Shown: in pieces, positions 25,835-35,361 of the stretch
Position numbering within the stretch: position 1 is the stretch's first letter
Layout of the letters: each line of letters begins with the position of its first letter
Assembly (NCBI RefSeq): GCF_009725165.1
Contig: NZ_WNZW01000006.1
Location: forward strand, 62,001-126,000
Origin: Paenibacillus woosongensis
Lineage (GTDB): Bacteria > Bacillota > Bacilli > Paenibacillales > Paenibacillaceae
Length of the DNA stretch: 64,000 nt
Reading direction: 5' to 3'
The notes under the pieces: model-generated
What the model saw: the letters and a program-made list of their open reading frames with translations, nothing else
What the model was told of the DNA's origin: nothing
The model's database searches: none
Position numbers and translations under genes: made by a program

Positions 25835-27304
25835 ATGAGGAAGGGTTTATTTGGCATGCTGGGCAAGCCGAGAAGAGTGCTGCCGTTGTTGCTGGTCTTT
25901 ACGTTGCTGATCAGTTTGCTGCCGCTGGCGGCTTCGGCGGCCGACCGTGGTGCTTGGGCGCCTAATGTGTCCTATGCAATCAACGATACCGTGACGTATG
26001 GTGGAAGTACCTATCGGAATATTCAGTCCCATACCTCTTTAGTAGGGTGGGAACCGCCTAATGTGCCTGCTTTATGGCAGTTGGTTCAAGGCGGCGGAGG
26101 TGGAGGCGATACCGCGGCACCAACAGCTCCCGCGAATTTGAAGGTGAGCGGTGTCACTTCATCCAGCGTAACCTTAACCTGGTCGGCATCTTCTGACAAC
26201 GTAGGGGTAACCGGATATGATGTATATCAAGGATCATCTGTGGTTCTTTCTGTAACAGGAACTATAGCTACGGTTACAGGACTTGCAGCCAGTACAGCTT
26301 ATTCCTTTAAGGTGGTAGCCAAGGATGCAGCCGGAAATCGCTCCCCGGCAAGTGCGACCGTAAATGCAACGACGGCCGCAGGAAATGGCGGAGGAGGAGG
26401 AGGCCAGCTTCCAAAGCATACTCTGACAGGGTATTGGCATAATTTTATTAATAACTCTAGTAATTTAAGAGTAAGAGATGTGCCAAGCCAATACGATATC
26501 ATTGTGTTATCGTTTGCTGATATGGATCCTTCTAAGCCGGGCGGAGTTACTTTTAGTGTGAATCCCTCGTTGTCGTCGGCTCTGGGAGGATATTCGAATG
26601 CGGATCTGATTGCAGATATCCAGGCAAAACGCGCGCAAGGGAAGAAGGTCATCATATCCATTGGCGGTGAGCAGGGCAATATTAATTTGAATAACGCTTC
26701 GCCTAACGTTACGAATTTTGTGGAAAGCATGTATGGCATCATTACTCAATTCGGCCTGGATGGCGTGGATATCGATTTGGAGCATGGCATGAATGTTGCG
26801 AATTTAACCAGCGCCATTCGTCAGCTGCAGCAAAGAGTGGGCAGCAACTTTATTTTGACGATGGCTCCGCAGACGATTGACATGCAAAATCAGAATACAT
26901 CTTATATGCAGCTATATAATAATCTGAAAGATATTACATCCGTCATTAATGTCCAGTATTATAATTCAGGCTGCATGCTGGGGCGCGACGGTAAATGTTA
27001 CTCGCAAGGCACAGTAGACTTCTTAACGGCTCTTTCCGATTTAACCTTGCAATGGGTAGCGCCCTCCCAATTAGGCATCGGCGTTCCGGCTACGCCGTCA
27101 GCGGCAGGCGGGGGATATGTCTCCCCGACGGTCGTGAACAATGCGCTGAACTGCCTGGCGACCGGCAATGGCTGCGGAAGCTATAAACCGGTTGCCAAAT
27201 ACCCGGATATCCGGGGAGCGATGACATGGTCGATCAATTGGGATGCGACGACGAATTATAGTTTAGCAAACACGGTCAAACCTTTTCTGAATACACTTCC
27301 TTAA
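25835..27304 (+). CDS. Secreted GH18 chitinase
   Basis: 489 residues. Signal peptide (1-35, ends ASA), a CBM5/12-type chitin-binding domain (about 39-83; W-AP-VSYA-ND-VTYGGSTYR), a Gly-rich linker, a fibronectin III domain (about 95-180), another Gly-rich linker, then a GH18 catalytic domain from about 195. The active-site motif is DGVDIDLE (residues 309-316, Glu316 the catalytic acid), with SIGGEQG at 275-281. Endo- or exo-action cannot be told. GGAGGGG precedes ATG 25835. It is followed by a terminator and then a GH5 gene, a small extracellular polysaccharide-degradation cluster. Confidence 0.93.
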   Translation: MRKGLFGMLGKPRRVLPLLLVFTLLISLLPLAASAADRGAWAPNVSYAINDTVTYGGSTYRNIQSHTSLVGWEPPNVPALWQLVQGGGGGGDTAAPTAPANLKVSGVTSSSVTLTWSASSDNVGVTGYDVYQGSSVVLSVTGTIATVTGLAASTAYSFKVVAKDAAGNRSPASATVNATTAAGNGGGGGGQLPKHTLTGYWHNFINNSSNLRVRDVPSQYDIIVLSFADMDPSKPGGVTFSVNPSLSSALGGYSNADLIADIQAKRAQGKKVIISIGGEQGNINLNNASPNVTNFVESMYGIITQFGLDGVDIDLEHGMNVANLTSAIRQLQQRVGSNFILTMAPQTIDMQNQNTSYMQLYNNLKDITSVINVQYYNSGCMLGRDGKCYSQGTVDFLTALSDLTLQWVAPSQLGIGVPATPSAAGGGYVSPTVVNNALNCLATGNGCGSYKPVAKYPDIRGAMTWSINWDATTNYSLANTVKPFLNTLP

Positions 27305-27321
27305 TTGAAGATAGAAGCTTG

Positions 27322-27345
27322 CCCCGGTCAATCGGCCGGGGTTTT
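27322..27345 (+). terminator. Chitinase terminator
   Basis: CCCCGG (27322-27327) pairs with CCGGGG (27336-27341), then TTTT. Confidence 0.8.
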
Positions 27346-27449
27346 GTTCATTTCAAGAAAGAGCACGAGTAAACATCGCTAATTTATACATGATTTATTC
27401 TCTAATTATTACGGTGTAAGCTAGAAGGGAAATGTGATAAATTAGCATT

Positions 27450-27463
27450 TGAATTCGCTTTCA
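27450..27463 (+). promoter_or_regulatory. cre-like site upstream of GH5 glucanase
   Basis: The 14-mer TGAATTCGCTTTCA matches 12 of 14 positions of the CcpA consensus TGWAARCGYTWNCW, 44 bases before the gene. Catabolite repression of a cellulase-type gene would be expected. Confidence 0.45.
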
Positions 27464-27506
27464 TACCAATATTTGTAATTTTAAAAAAGAGTAAAGGAGA
27501 ATTCAG

Positions 27507-29204
27507 ATGAAAAAACGTAGAAGCAGTAAAGTTATTCTTTCGTTGGCCATCGTTGTTGCATTATTGGCAGCCGTCGTTCCTAATGCCGCTTTAGCAGCGG
27601 CTCCACCAAGTGCCATGCAGTCCTATGTTGAAGCGATGCAGCCTGGCTGGAACCTTGGCAATTCTCTGGATGCTGTCGGTGCGGATGAGACGGCATGGGG
27701 CAATCCGCGGATCACGAAAGAGCTCATTCAGAACATCGCTGCGCAAGGCTATAAGAGCATACGGATTCCTGTTACCTGGGATTCCCATATCGGCGCGGCC
27801 CCAAATTATCAAATTGAAGCCGCATACCTCAATCGGGTGCAGGAGGTCGTACAGTGGGCTTTGGATGCGAACCTCTATGTGATGATTAATGTCCATCATG
27901 ATTCCTGGTTATGGATCAGCAAAATGGAGTCGCAGCATGATCAAGTGCTGGCCCGGTATAATGCCATTTGGCGGCAAATTGCCGATAAGTTCAAGAGCAG
28001 CCCGAACAAGCTGATGTTCGAGAGTGTGAACGAGCCTCGCTTCACGGATGGCGGAACTACGGATGAAGCCAAGCAGCAAAAAATGCTGGACGAGCTGAAC
28101 GTATCCTTTTTCAACATCGTCAGAAATTCCGGCGGCCAGAACGCGACTCGCCCGCTAGTTCTTTCTACGTTGGAGGCTTCTCCAACCCAAGAGAGAATGA
28201 CGGCGCTTTATAATACGATCACCAAACTGAACGACAAGAATCTGATCGCAACCGTTCATTTTTATGGATTCTGGCCGTTTAGCGTAAATATCGCAGGATA
28301 TACGAAATTTGATGCGGAGACGCAAAATGATATTACAACGACCTTCGATAACGTGTATAACACATTTGTAGCAAAGGGAATCCCGGTGGTAGTCGGCGAA
28401 TATGGCCTGCTTGGATTCGATAAGAATACCGGCGTCATTGAACAGGGTGAGAAATTGAAATTTTTCGAGTTCTTTGCCCAGTATGTGAAGCAAAAAAGCA
28501 TTTCCACTATGCTGTGGGATAACGGACAGCACTTCAACCGCACGAGCTTCAAGTGGTCTGACCCGGATTTATTCAATATGATCAAGGCCAGTTGGACCGG
28601 ACGTTCATCCACGGCTTCCAGCGACCTGATCCATGTCAAGCAGGGCACGGCGATAAAAGATACTTCGGTTCAGCTTAATCTTAACGGGAATACGCTAACT
28701 TCCCTTTCTGTAAATGGAACGACACTGAAATCAGGCACTGATTACATTTTAAACGGAAGCACATTAACTATTAAAGCGAGCCAGTTGACAAAGCTGACCT
28801 CCTCAGGGAAATTGGGGGTCAACGCGACGATCGTGGCTAAATTCAATAGAGGCGCCGATTGGAAGTTGAACGTAGTCCTGTACAATACGCCTAAGCTTAG
28901 CAGTACGACGGGCACTACATCTTCCTTTGCGATTCCAACGGCTTTCAACGGGGATCAGCTTGCTACGATGGAAGCGGTCTATGTAAATGGCGGCAATGCC
29001 GGTCCGCATAACTGGACTTCCTTTAAGGAATTCGAAACGACGTTCAGCCCCGCCTACAGCGAGGGGAAAATCAAACTGCAGCAGGCGTTCTTTAATGAAG
29101 TGAACGATGCCACAGTCACGCTCAAGTTCCACTTCTGGAGCGGGGAGATCATCAACTACACGATTAAAAAGAGTGGTACGACGGTGACGGGTACGGCTTC
29201 ATAA
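27507..29204 (+). CDS. Secreted GH5 endo-beta-1,4-glucanase with X2 and CBM46-like modules
   Basis: 565 residues. Signal peptide 1-30 (AALA), then a GH5 catalytic domain (35-370) with the acid in VNEP (Glu176) and the nucleophile in VVGEYG (Glu298), plus HH at 130-131. Next is a CBM_X2-type Ig module (about 372-465, with SVNGTTLKSGTDYILNGSTL) and a C-terminal CBM46-like module (470-560) ending KFHFWSGEIINYTI. This GH5-X2-CBM46 order is that of Bacillus Cel5B-type enzymes that act on beta-glucan or xyloglucan. AAAGGAG precedes ATG 27507. Own terminator downstream. Confidence 0.92.
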   Translation: MKKRRSSKVILSLAIVVALLAAVVPNAALAAAPPSAMQSYVEAMQPGWNLGNSLDAVGADETAWGNPRITKELIQNIAAQGYKSIRIPVTWDSHIGAAPNYQIEAAYLNRVQEVVQWALDANLYVMINVHHDSWLWISKMESQHDQVLARYNAIWRQIADKFKSSPNKLMFESVNEPRFTDGGTTDEAKQQKMLDELNVSFFNIVRNSGGQNATRPLVLSTLEASPTQERMTALYNTITKLNDKNLIATVHFYGFWPFSVNIAGYTKFDAETQNDITTTFDNVYNTFVAKGIPVVVGEYGLLGFDKNTGVIEQGEKLKFFEFFAQYVKQKSISTMLWDNGQHFNRTSFKWSDPDLFNMIKASWTGRSSTASSDLIHVKQGTAIKDTSVQLNLNGNTLTSLSVNGTTLKSGTDYILNGSTLTIKASQLTKLTSSGKLGVNATIVAKFNRGADWKLNVVLYNTPKLSSTTGTTSSFAIPTAFNGDQLATMEAVYVNGGNAGPHNWTSFKEFETTFSPAYSEGKIKLQQAFFNEVNDATVTLKFHFWSGEIINYTIKKSGTTVTGTAS

Positions 29205-29286
29205 GCGAGTTTGGCAAAAAAGGACCGATATACTGCCTAATTTGGTATTGCCTTAGTTGAAAGCAATTGCTCCGAATAAACAGAAT

Positions 29287-29314
29287 AAAGCCCCGGCCAG
29301 CTGGCCGGGGCTTT
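29287..29314. terminator. Bidirectional terminator
   Basis: A perfect 14+14 palindrome (AAAGCCCCGGCCAG / CTGGCCGGGGCTTT) between the convergent GH5 and coiled-coil genes. Confidence 0.85.
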
Positions 29315-29349
29315 ATGCGTTTAGGAAGTATAAACGAATCATCAGCAAT

Positions 29350-29874
29350 TTATTTAGCTCGTCTCAGTTCAGCAATATCGGCTTCATGTGAAACGGAGCG
29401 GATGGACAATCTTTCGAGCAATTTCTCATGCTCCTGCTGGGTTTGGAGAACGGTTTGCTGATTAGTTTTAAGTACAGATATATCCTCACGGACTTGATTC
29501 ATGTGGTCCGTTAGTTCTTCTACCTTTGTATTTGTGGCAGCAACGATATGAATTAATTGTTGAATGTGCTCGCCATGACTGTTTAGCTGCTCATTGTGGC
29601 TTTGTAACTGTCCTCGGATTTCTTTGAATTCTTGGTCGTGCTCATTAAGCTTTCCTCGAATTTCCTTGAGCTGTTTATTGATCTCTTTGAATTGCTGGTG
29701 GTGGTTACTTAGTTGCTTGTTTTGGCTATTTAGCTGCTCGCTTTGGCTATTTAGCTGCTCGCTTTGGCTATTTAGTTGCTTGCTTTGGCTATTTAGCTGC
29801 TCGCCTTGGCTGGCTTGTACTGCTTTGATTTCCTTAAGTTCAACTAAGATGAGATCTAGCTTCTGGTCAATCAT
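29350..29874 (-). CDS. Coiled-coil protein with heptad-repeat expansion
   Basis: 174 residues, almost all helical. Residues about 20-60 are perfect seven-residue repeats (SEQLNSQ type), encoded by 21-base tandem DNA repeats at about 29716-29811, followed by more heptads (KQLKEIRGKLNEHDQEF) and a final basic helix. No domain or signal peptide recognised. The true start is ATG 29874 after GAGGTG; the GTG at 29889 overlaps that site. Similar repeats occur in phage-tail-related and putative surface proteins, but I cannot assign a function. Confidence 0.65.
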   Translation of the reverse strand: MIDQKLDLILVELKEIKAVQASQGEQLNSQSKQLNSQSEQLNSQSEQLNSQNKQLSNHHQQFKEINKQLKEIRGKLNEHDQEFKEIRGQLQSHNEQLNSHGEHIQQLIHIVAATNTKVEELTDHMNQVREDISVLKTNQQTVLQTQQEHEKLLERLSIRSVSHEADIAELRRAK

Positions 29875-30068
29875 GAGCTCGCACCTCACTAATTTTTTAT
29901 CCCCATCTTTTCAGAAAAAATAGAGAACATTTGTTTCTAGACCATTATACTATATTTTTGGTGGGCAGGATATTTCAAAATATTTGAAAAATGAAATCAA
30001 ATAAAATGAACGATTTGGGTTTCATAACAGTCATAGTTATCGAAAGCGAAGCAAGGAGGTGTGTGAAG

Positions 30069-30611
30069 GTGAATGACCGCGAGCTGTTTGAGGCTTACAA
30101 GGAGCAAGTGTATCGTCTCTGCTACTACATGCTGCAAAATCGCGGGGATGCTGAGGATGTTTGCCAGGAAGTTTTCGTGAAAGCGATATTGGCGGACAGG
30201 TCGCAAATTCGCGAACTTAGGCCATGGCTCCTCAGAATAGCCACAAACGAATGCAATAGCCTGCTAAGAAGACGCAGGAAAGGCTGGGCAAAAGAAACGC
30301 TAGTACATCTGCTCTCCCGTCCACAAATCTCCAATTCGGTGGAAGAGAGCTATGATCGACGGGAAACAAGGACAGCCTTCCATGGGTTGATCAGCAGTCT
30401 ACCGGATAAAATCCGAATCGTCGTCATTCTGCGTTTTGCCAATGAGCTGACGGTCCCGGAAATCTCCAAGGTGATCGAGATCCCGGAAGGAACCGTCAAA
30501 TCCAGACTCAATCGAGGATTGGGATTGCTGCGAAACAAGCTGGGGCCGATTGAAAAGCAAAAGAAAAAAGGAGAGGATTTGGAATGGAGCAATTCCGTGA
30601 ACGCCAAATAA
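30069..30611 (+). CDS. ECF-type RNA polymerase sigma factor
   Basis: 181 residues. Region 2 (about 5-70: EAYKEQVYRLCYYMLQNRGDAEDVCQEVFVKA in order) and region 4 (about 115-165, FANELTVPEISKVIEIPEGTVKSRLNRGL, the HTH) are both present with no extra domain. I start at GTG 30069, nine bases after AAGGAGG; the frame opens at 29991. The stop overlaps the next gene's start by 28 bases, so sigma and partner are coupled. It likely controls its own operon, but no promoter motif is certain. Confidence 0.92.
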   Translation: MNDRELFEAYKEQVYRLCYYMLQNRGDAEDVCQEVFVKAILADRSQIRELRPWLLRIATNECNSLLRRRRKGWAKETLVHLLSRPQISNSVEESYDRRETRTAFHGLISSLPDKIRIVVILRFANELTVPEISKVIEIPEGTVKSRLNRGLGLLRNKLGPIEKQKKKGEDLEWSNSVNAK

Positions 30612-32236
30612 AGCAGTATTTGCAGGAAGAACCGCGGCCGAATTACGATGCGATGTGGACGGTGATCGAGCAGGAAGCTAGCAAGCGTAAACTGGAGCAA
30701 ACGCCGAATAGCTTGGGGAAATCAAGGAAGCGATGGATTTCTGCAGCCGTCATGGCTAGTTGTTTTCTGATCATCGGGGTGCCCGTGTTTGCAAGCGTGG
30801 CGCTCAATTGGGACGGTTTAAGCGGCGGGAAAAGCATAACGGCAGCTTTAAACCAGGGGTATGGCCAGCAATATGACAAGCAGGCGCTTAGCGAAGGGGT
30901 AACCATGGGACTTCATGGCGTCGTGGCGGACGATAAAAAAATGAAGCTTCTTGTTTCGATGGATCCAGATCCAACTGGTACGGTATTCGATGCTATTGAA
31001 TTTGAACATATTAAAATTACTGACGCTTCCGGGAAAAGTGTGCTGCTGCAGGGCTATCTCCAATATGATGAACAAAGCGGCAAGCTGCTTGGCATTTATG
31101 AAGCGCCGAATGAGCTAAAAGGACGAAAACAATATGTGTTATCTGCTGAGAACCTCGTCTTTTATCAATATGCAGAGGTTCCTCTAAAATCCATCCCTCA
31201 GACGGGACAGACAATTCTTACGGACACCAGCCGCTATCCAAATCTCGACATCGAATCAGTGCAGCGATCGAAGGGACAATTCATTGTCCGCTATAATGTT
31301 AAGACTACTGAAGCGAACGCGGAGCACTGGGATCCACATCTGATTCTAAAAACAAACAAGGGAGGAACTGACCAGGGCGTACGGACGATTCTTCCGCATG
31401 AAGGTTCTGGATTACTGATCCAGCAGGAGTTTGAGCTTTCTGAGCAGGAATGGACAGAAGCGGAGTTCGATTTCAGCTATCTGCGCGAGGTAAGCCGAGT
31501 CAAGGGCAGCTGGCAAATTGATTTTGAAGCGGATGGCAAGAAGGCGGCGGAGGTCCTTTTGTCCCGCAAGCTCCTCAATAACGCTGAGTTTGAGCACATA
31601 ACGGGAAAAGCCTTGCAGAAGCTGATAATTACACCGCTGGAAATCAGAATCGCCTACCTGGAAGACCAGTCGATGGAACGCATGAAGGAGGGCTCTGTTT
31701 GGTATGACACGGTTCGGCTTGAGGTAGACGGCAAAGAGATTGAGGGCGTCTTTTACCTTCTAGGAGATGGGCCGAACAATTATCAGCATGTTTACCAATT
31801 CAGTTCCCCGGAGTGGTATAAAGATTGGTCAGATGCTTCGCTTAAATTGATTCTTAAGGATCCGGTCGTTACAAAACGTGATAAATCCAAAAATTGGGTT
31901 GAACTTCATCAGCCTAACAAAGAAAAGCAGTATGTGGAGATGAAGGTCGAGGACTTCTATGTAAAATTCACATACTATATGGATGGCAAAGACCTTGTTG
32001 TGGAATCGGAATCGGATGATCCGCATTTTAAAGGGATCAGCCAGACGATGCTGCGTGTAGCTGGGGAAGACGTCTACCCTAAAATGGCTCCTTCCGGACC
32101 GAACAGTTCGGGCACAAAAGTTGAACGGTACGAGAACCTGAATATATCGGAAACTTTGGAGCTAAATCCGGGATTTTATCGATATTTTGATTCGGCCCGT
32201 GACATAGAAATACCATTAATCGAAACGAAATCATGA
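30584..32236 (+). CDS. DUF4179 membrane protein, probable anti-sigma factor
   Basis: 550 residues. A short cytoplasmic N-terminal part (1-52) binds sigma by analogy, then one membrane helix (about 53-72: AAVMASCFLIIGVPVFA region) and a large extracytoplasmic domain with DUF4179 first (about 75-190) and a DUF5643-like second half. Directly downstream of, and overlapping, an ECF sigma gene, which is the usual partnership for signal-controlled sigma release. The signal is unknown. Start ATG 30584 follows AAAAGGAGAGG. Confidence 0.85.
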   Translation: MEQFRERQIKQYLQEEPRPNYDAMWTVIEQEASKRKLEQTPNSLGKSRKRWISAAVMASCFLIIGVPVFASVALNWDGLSGGKSITAALNQGYGQQYDKQALSEGVTMGLHGVVADDKKMKLLVSMDPDPTGTVFDAIEFEHIKITDASGKSVLLQGYLQYDEQSGKLLGIYEAPNELKGRKQYVLSAENLVFYQYAEVPLKSIPQTGQTILTDTSRYPNLDIESVQRSKGQFIVRYNVKTTEANAEHWDPHLILKTNKGGTDQGVRTILPHEGSGLLIQQEFELSEQEWTEAEFDFSYLREVSRVKGSWQIDFEADGKKAAEVLLSRKLLNNAEFEHITGKALQKLIITPLEIRIAYLEDQSMERMKEGSVWYDTVRLEVDGKEIEGVFYLLGDGPNNYQHVYQFSSPEWYKDWSDASLKLILKDPVVTKRDKSKNWVELHQPNKEKQYVEMKVEDFYVKFTYYMDGKDLVVESESDDPHFKGISQTMLRVAGEDVYPKMAPSGPNSSGTKVERYENLNISETLELNPGFYRYFDSARDIEIPLIETKS

Positions 32237-32288
32237 ATATTGCCGCAGCTATAGTCGCAATCTAACAGGGGATGAACATTCGGGAGGG

Positions 32289-33053
32289 ATGATGGTGAAG
32301 CTTCAGAATCAAGTAGCGATCGTAACCGGGGCAGCATCGGGGATGGGAAAACAAATCGCGTTGCTATTTGCGAAAGAGGGCGCGAAAGTGGCCGTGTCTG
32401 ATTTGAATTTAGATGGGGCAAACGCTACGGTCGAAGAAATTACTTCACAGGACGGAACTGCTTTTGCGATTAAAACGAATGTTGCTGTGGAAGAGGATAT
32501 TCAAAATCTGGTCGATACCACGGTCAAAACCTATGGAACGGTCGATGTACTGGTTAATAATGCGGGAATTATGGACAATATGGAGCCCGCAGGCGATGTA
32601 ACAGACGAGCAGTGGGACCGGATTTTTGCCGTAAACACAACTAGCGTCATGCGCACGACTCGTAAGGTGCTGCCGGTTTTCCTTGAGAAGCAGAAGGGAG
32701 TCATCGTCAACGTGGCTTCGGTTGGCGGGCTGCAGGGAGCGCGGGCAGGGGTAGCGTATACGGCCTCCAAGCATGCGGTCATCGGGTTTACCAAAAATAC
32801 GGGCTTCATGTACGCAATGCAAGGGATTCGCTGCAACGCGATTGCTCCGGGTGGAGTAGAAACAAATATCGGCGCTTCGATGACGGGCATAAACCAATTT
32901 GGAGCTTCAAGGCAGCAGCTCGGTATGGCCATCAATCCGCGTACGGGACAAGCCGAGGAAATTGCCAAGGTAGCCTTGTTTCTTGCTTCCGACGATTCCA
33001 GCTTCGTGAATGGTACGGTGGTTTCGGCTGACGCAGGCTGGACGGCTTACTAA
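32289..33053 (+). CDS. SDR-family oxidoreductase
   Basis: 254-residue short-chain dehydrogenase. The Rossmann motif TGAASGMG (residues 13-20), NNAG (about 92), catalytic Ser within NVASVGG and YTASK (Tyr/Lys) are all present. The N-terminal KLQNQVAIVTG strand and acidic residue after the second strand (SDLNLDG) suggest NAD(H) rather than NADP(H) use. Substrate unknown. GGGAGGG precedes ATG 32289. It is an isolated gene with its own terminator. Confidence 0.92.
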   Translation: MMVKLQNQVAIVTGAASGMGKQIALLFAKEGAKVAVSDLNLDGANATVEEITSQDGTAFAIKTNVAVEEDIQNLVDTTVKTYGTVDVLVNNAGIMDNMEPAGDVTDEQWDRIFAVNTTSVMRTTRKVLPVFLEKQKGVIVNVASVGGLQGARAGVAYTASKHAVIGFTKNTGFMYAMQGIRCNAIAPGGVETNIGASMTGINQFGASRQQLGMAINPRTGQAEEIAKVALFLASDDSSFVNGTVVSADAGWTAY

Positions 33054-33065
33054 GGAGATATGAAC

Positions 33066-33094
33066 AAAGCCTCGGTTCAAACGACCGAGGCTTT
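33066..33094. terminator. Bidirectional terminator
   Basis: AAAGCCTCGGT (33066-33076) pairs with ACCGAGGCTTT (33084-33094) between the convergent SDR and SulP genes. Confidence 0.8.
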
Positions 33095-33105
33095 GTCCTT
33101 TTAGC

Positions 33106-34842
33106 TCAAGAAATATGCTGGCGCAGGCTGCCGGTGCTGCTGAGCGTGGTGCATTCCCGAAAGGCGAACTGCTTACAGCCAAGGCACTTATGGAATTGCA
33201 GATGCTCCAAGGCATAATTCAGCGCCTCTCCGGTATGCTCGAAGCATCGGCTATCGCCGATCAGCGCATAACCGCCGGTTTTGACAAGCAGCTCTTTGGG
33301 CTGAGGCTTTATGCCGGAAATGAGAACGATGACGCCGCGCTGCATCAGACGCTGAATCAGGCTGATAAAATTGGCCTCCGCCGTGGTGTCCATGAAGGGG
33401 ACTCTGCCCATACGCAGCAGCACGACCCGCAGGTCGGGGTCACCGAGCAGCTTCTCCTCCAAATTCTCCAGGACATGGGTGGCCCCGAAGAAAAGCGTTC
33501 CTTCAATCGTATAAATGCCGAGCTGCGGACAATTCCGCTCTTCGGTTACCATATGAGCCTGCACCTTCTCTTTGCCCGAGGTGTGGTCAGGCAGCATTTT
33601 ATTAACCGCAACAATGCCGCTCATCCGTTTCAAGAATAGTATGACCGCCAGGGCCAATCCGGCTTGAACTGCGACTGTCAAGGTCGTAAATACCGTGAGT
33701 ACAAAAGTAACGAGCAGGATCAGCGAATCCCCTGTCCGCATTTTGAGCATATGGGTAAAGTTCTTGTATTCGCTCATGTTCCAGGCTACGACCATTAATA
33801 TAGGAGCCATGCTGGCCAGCGGAATGCTGGAAGCGTAAGGGGCGAACAAGACAACGATCAGCAGCACGACGATACCATGAATGACCCCGGATAGCGGGGA
33901 AGCTGCACCACTCTTGATATTCGTTGCTGTCCGGGCAATTGCGCCAGTAGCAGGGATGCCCCCGAATAGCGGCGCTGCCATATTGGCTACCCCTTGCCCG
34001 ATCAATTCCCGGTTGCTGTTATGGCGGGTTCCGGTCATTTCATCGGCGACGACGGCGGATAAGAGCGACTCAATGCTCCCCAGCATAGCGATGATCAAAG
34101 CGGGCTGCAGCATCAGGAGGATGCGATCCCAGGTGAAATCGAGCGGAGCGAAGCTCGGCAATTCTGCAGGAATAGGCCCGTAGGCGGCGCCAATTGTCGT
34201 TAACTTGCCAGGGAAGAGCCAGGCAGCAATCAAAGTGGAAGCAATGATGCCCACGAGAGATCCAGGCACCTTAGGCAAAATTTTGGGAGTTAGAATAAGA
34301 GCAGCCAAGCATATGCCGGCAATCAGCACGCTGTACAGGTTCAAAGAGGATATCCGCAGGAATATTTCTTTCATGTTATAGAAAAAATACTCATGGCGCT
34401 CCACCTCCTCAAGTCCAAGGAAGTTAGCGATTTGTCCGCTGAAAATAATGACGGCAATCCCGGAGGTAAACCCGATGGTGACCGGCTTCGGAATAAACTT
34501 GATGAGCGATCCCAGCCGAAGGAGCCCCATCAGCACAAGGAATACGCCTGCCAGAAATCCGGCAACCAGCAGGTTTTCGTACCCGTACTGCATCACGACC
34601 GCGAGCAGAACCGGAATAAACGCTCCGGTCGGTCCGCCGATTTGGAATTTAGATCCGCCGAGCAGAGAGATTAGAATCCCCGCAATGATCGTTGTGTACA
34701 GCCCATACTCGGGTCTTACTCCCGAAGCAATGGCAAAAGCCATCCCTAAAGGAATGGCGACAATCCCGACGATACAGCCCGACACTAAATCCTTGCGGAA
34801 CGCATGTGCAGAGTAACCACTAAATCGTCCTACCCATTTCAT
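33106..34842 (-). CDS. SulP-family anion transporter with STAS domain
   Basis: 578 residues. About 10-12 membrane segments in the first 400 residues include the SulP signature (GLYTTIIAGI, GGPTGAFIPV). A cytoplasmic STAS domain (about 430-545; LGIYTIEGTLFFGA) follows. The C-terminal tail adds a small cysteine set (KCLGCKQFAFREC) after the STAS domain; I do not know its role. Substrate may be sulfate, bicarbonate or another anion. An ArsR-type gene lies 25 bases upstream on the same strand, so they form an operon. Start ATG 34842. Confidence 0.93.
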   Translation of the reverse strand: MKWVGRFSGYSAHAFRKDLVSGCIVGIVAIPLGMAFAIASGVRPEYGLYTTIIAGILISLLGGSKFQIGGPTGAFIPVLLAVVMQYGYENLLVAGFLAGVFLVLMGLLRLGSLIKFIPKPVTIGFTSGIAVIIFSGQIANFLGLEEVERHEYFFYNMKEIFLRISSLNLYSVLIAGICLAALILTPKILPKVPGSLVGIIASTLIAAWLFPGKLTTIGAAYGPIPAELPSFAPLDFTWDRILLMLQPALIIAMLGSIESLLSAVVADEMTGTRHNSNRELIGQGVANMAAPLFGGIPATGAIARTATNIKSGAASPLSGVIHGIVVLLIVVLFAPYASSIPLASMAPILMVVAWNMSEYKNFTHMLKMRTGDSLILLVTFVLTVFTTLTVAVQAGLALAVILFLKRMSGIVAVNKMLPDHTSGKEKVQAHMVTEERNCPQLGIYTIEGTLFFGATHVLENLEEKLLGDPDLRVVLLRMGRVPFMDTTAEANFISLIQRLMQRGVIVLISGIKPQPKELLVKTGGYALIGDSRCFEHTGEALNYALEHLQFHKCLGCKQFAFRECTTLSSTGSLRQHIS

Positions 34843-34867
34843 TTTGTATAACCTTCTTTTCTAATCG

Positions 34868-35197
34868 TTAAATTTGTTTATTGATATCCTCCAGCAGAGA
34901 TATGGATTCTACTAAATGGTTGTTGAAAATTTGTCTGGCTACCGCGAGCAGGTCGCTGATCAATGGATCACGAAGCGAGTAAATCACGGTTGTACCTTCC
35001 TTGACGGTATTGACCAGGTTCTTGGCGCGAAGCACGGCTAATTGCTGGGATACCGCCGAGCCCTCCGATTCCAGCATCGTCTGAAGCTCGTTCACATTGC
35101 GTTCTCCTTGGCTTAATATTTCCAAGATGCGGATTCTCATCGGATGAGCAAGCGCTTTGAAAAAATCGGCCTTAAATTGCTGTATGCCTTTGTCCAT
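34868..35197 (-). CDS. ArsR-family transcriptional regulator
   Basis: 109-residue winged-helix repressor. The HTH region is NVNELQTMLESEGSAVSQQLAVLRAKNLV, and there is no classical ELCVCDL metal motif and no clear Cys pair, so the signal may not be a thiol-binding metal. Operon with sulP. ATG 35197 follows AAGGAGA. An inverted repeat at 35223-35250 is probably its operator. Confidence 0.9.
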   Translation of the reverse strand: MDKGIQQFKADFFKALAHPMRIRILEILSQGERNVNELQTMLESEGSAVSQQLAVLRAKNLVNTVKEGTTVIYSLRDPLISDLLAVARQIFNNHLVESISLLEDINKQI

Positions 35198-35222
35198 AAC
35201 GAAAAAATCTCCTTGGTTTTAT

Positions 35223-35250
35223 ATATTCATATATCTGAAATTTTGAATAT
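35223..35250 (-). promoter_or_regulatory. ArsR-type operator upstream of arsR-sulP
   Basis: ATATTCA (35223-35229) and TGAATAT (35244-35250) are inverted around a 14-base AT-rich centre, 26 bases before the ArsR start, in line with ArsR/SmtB sites. Confidence 0.5.
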
Positions 35251-35313
35251 TTAAATCAAATCCCATGATAGCATGACAAACGCCGTTTGTAAATGACGTA
35301 TGTACAAAACAAA

Positions 35314-35338
35314 GAAAGCTGCGAAGGCCGCAGCTTTC
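35314..35338 (-). terminator. Terminator of DUF2642 gene
   Basis: GAAAGCTGCG (35314-35323) and CGCAGCTTTC (35329-35338) form a stem. On the minus strand it is followed by a T-rich tail. Confidence 0.75.
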
Positions 35339-35361
35339 CTAGTATCCCTTTATCTCCTTCG

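Noticed and set aside
29716..29811. Short regular repeats considered as CRISPR
   Set aside because: There are no spacers; the repeats are an in-frame part of a coiled-coil gene.
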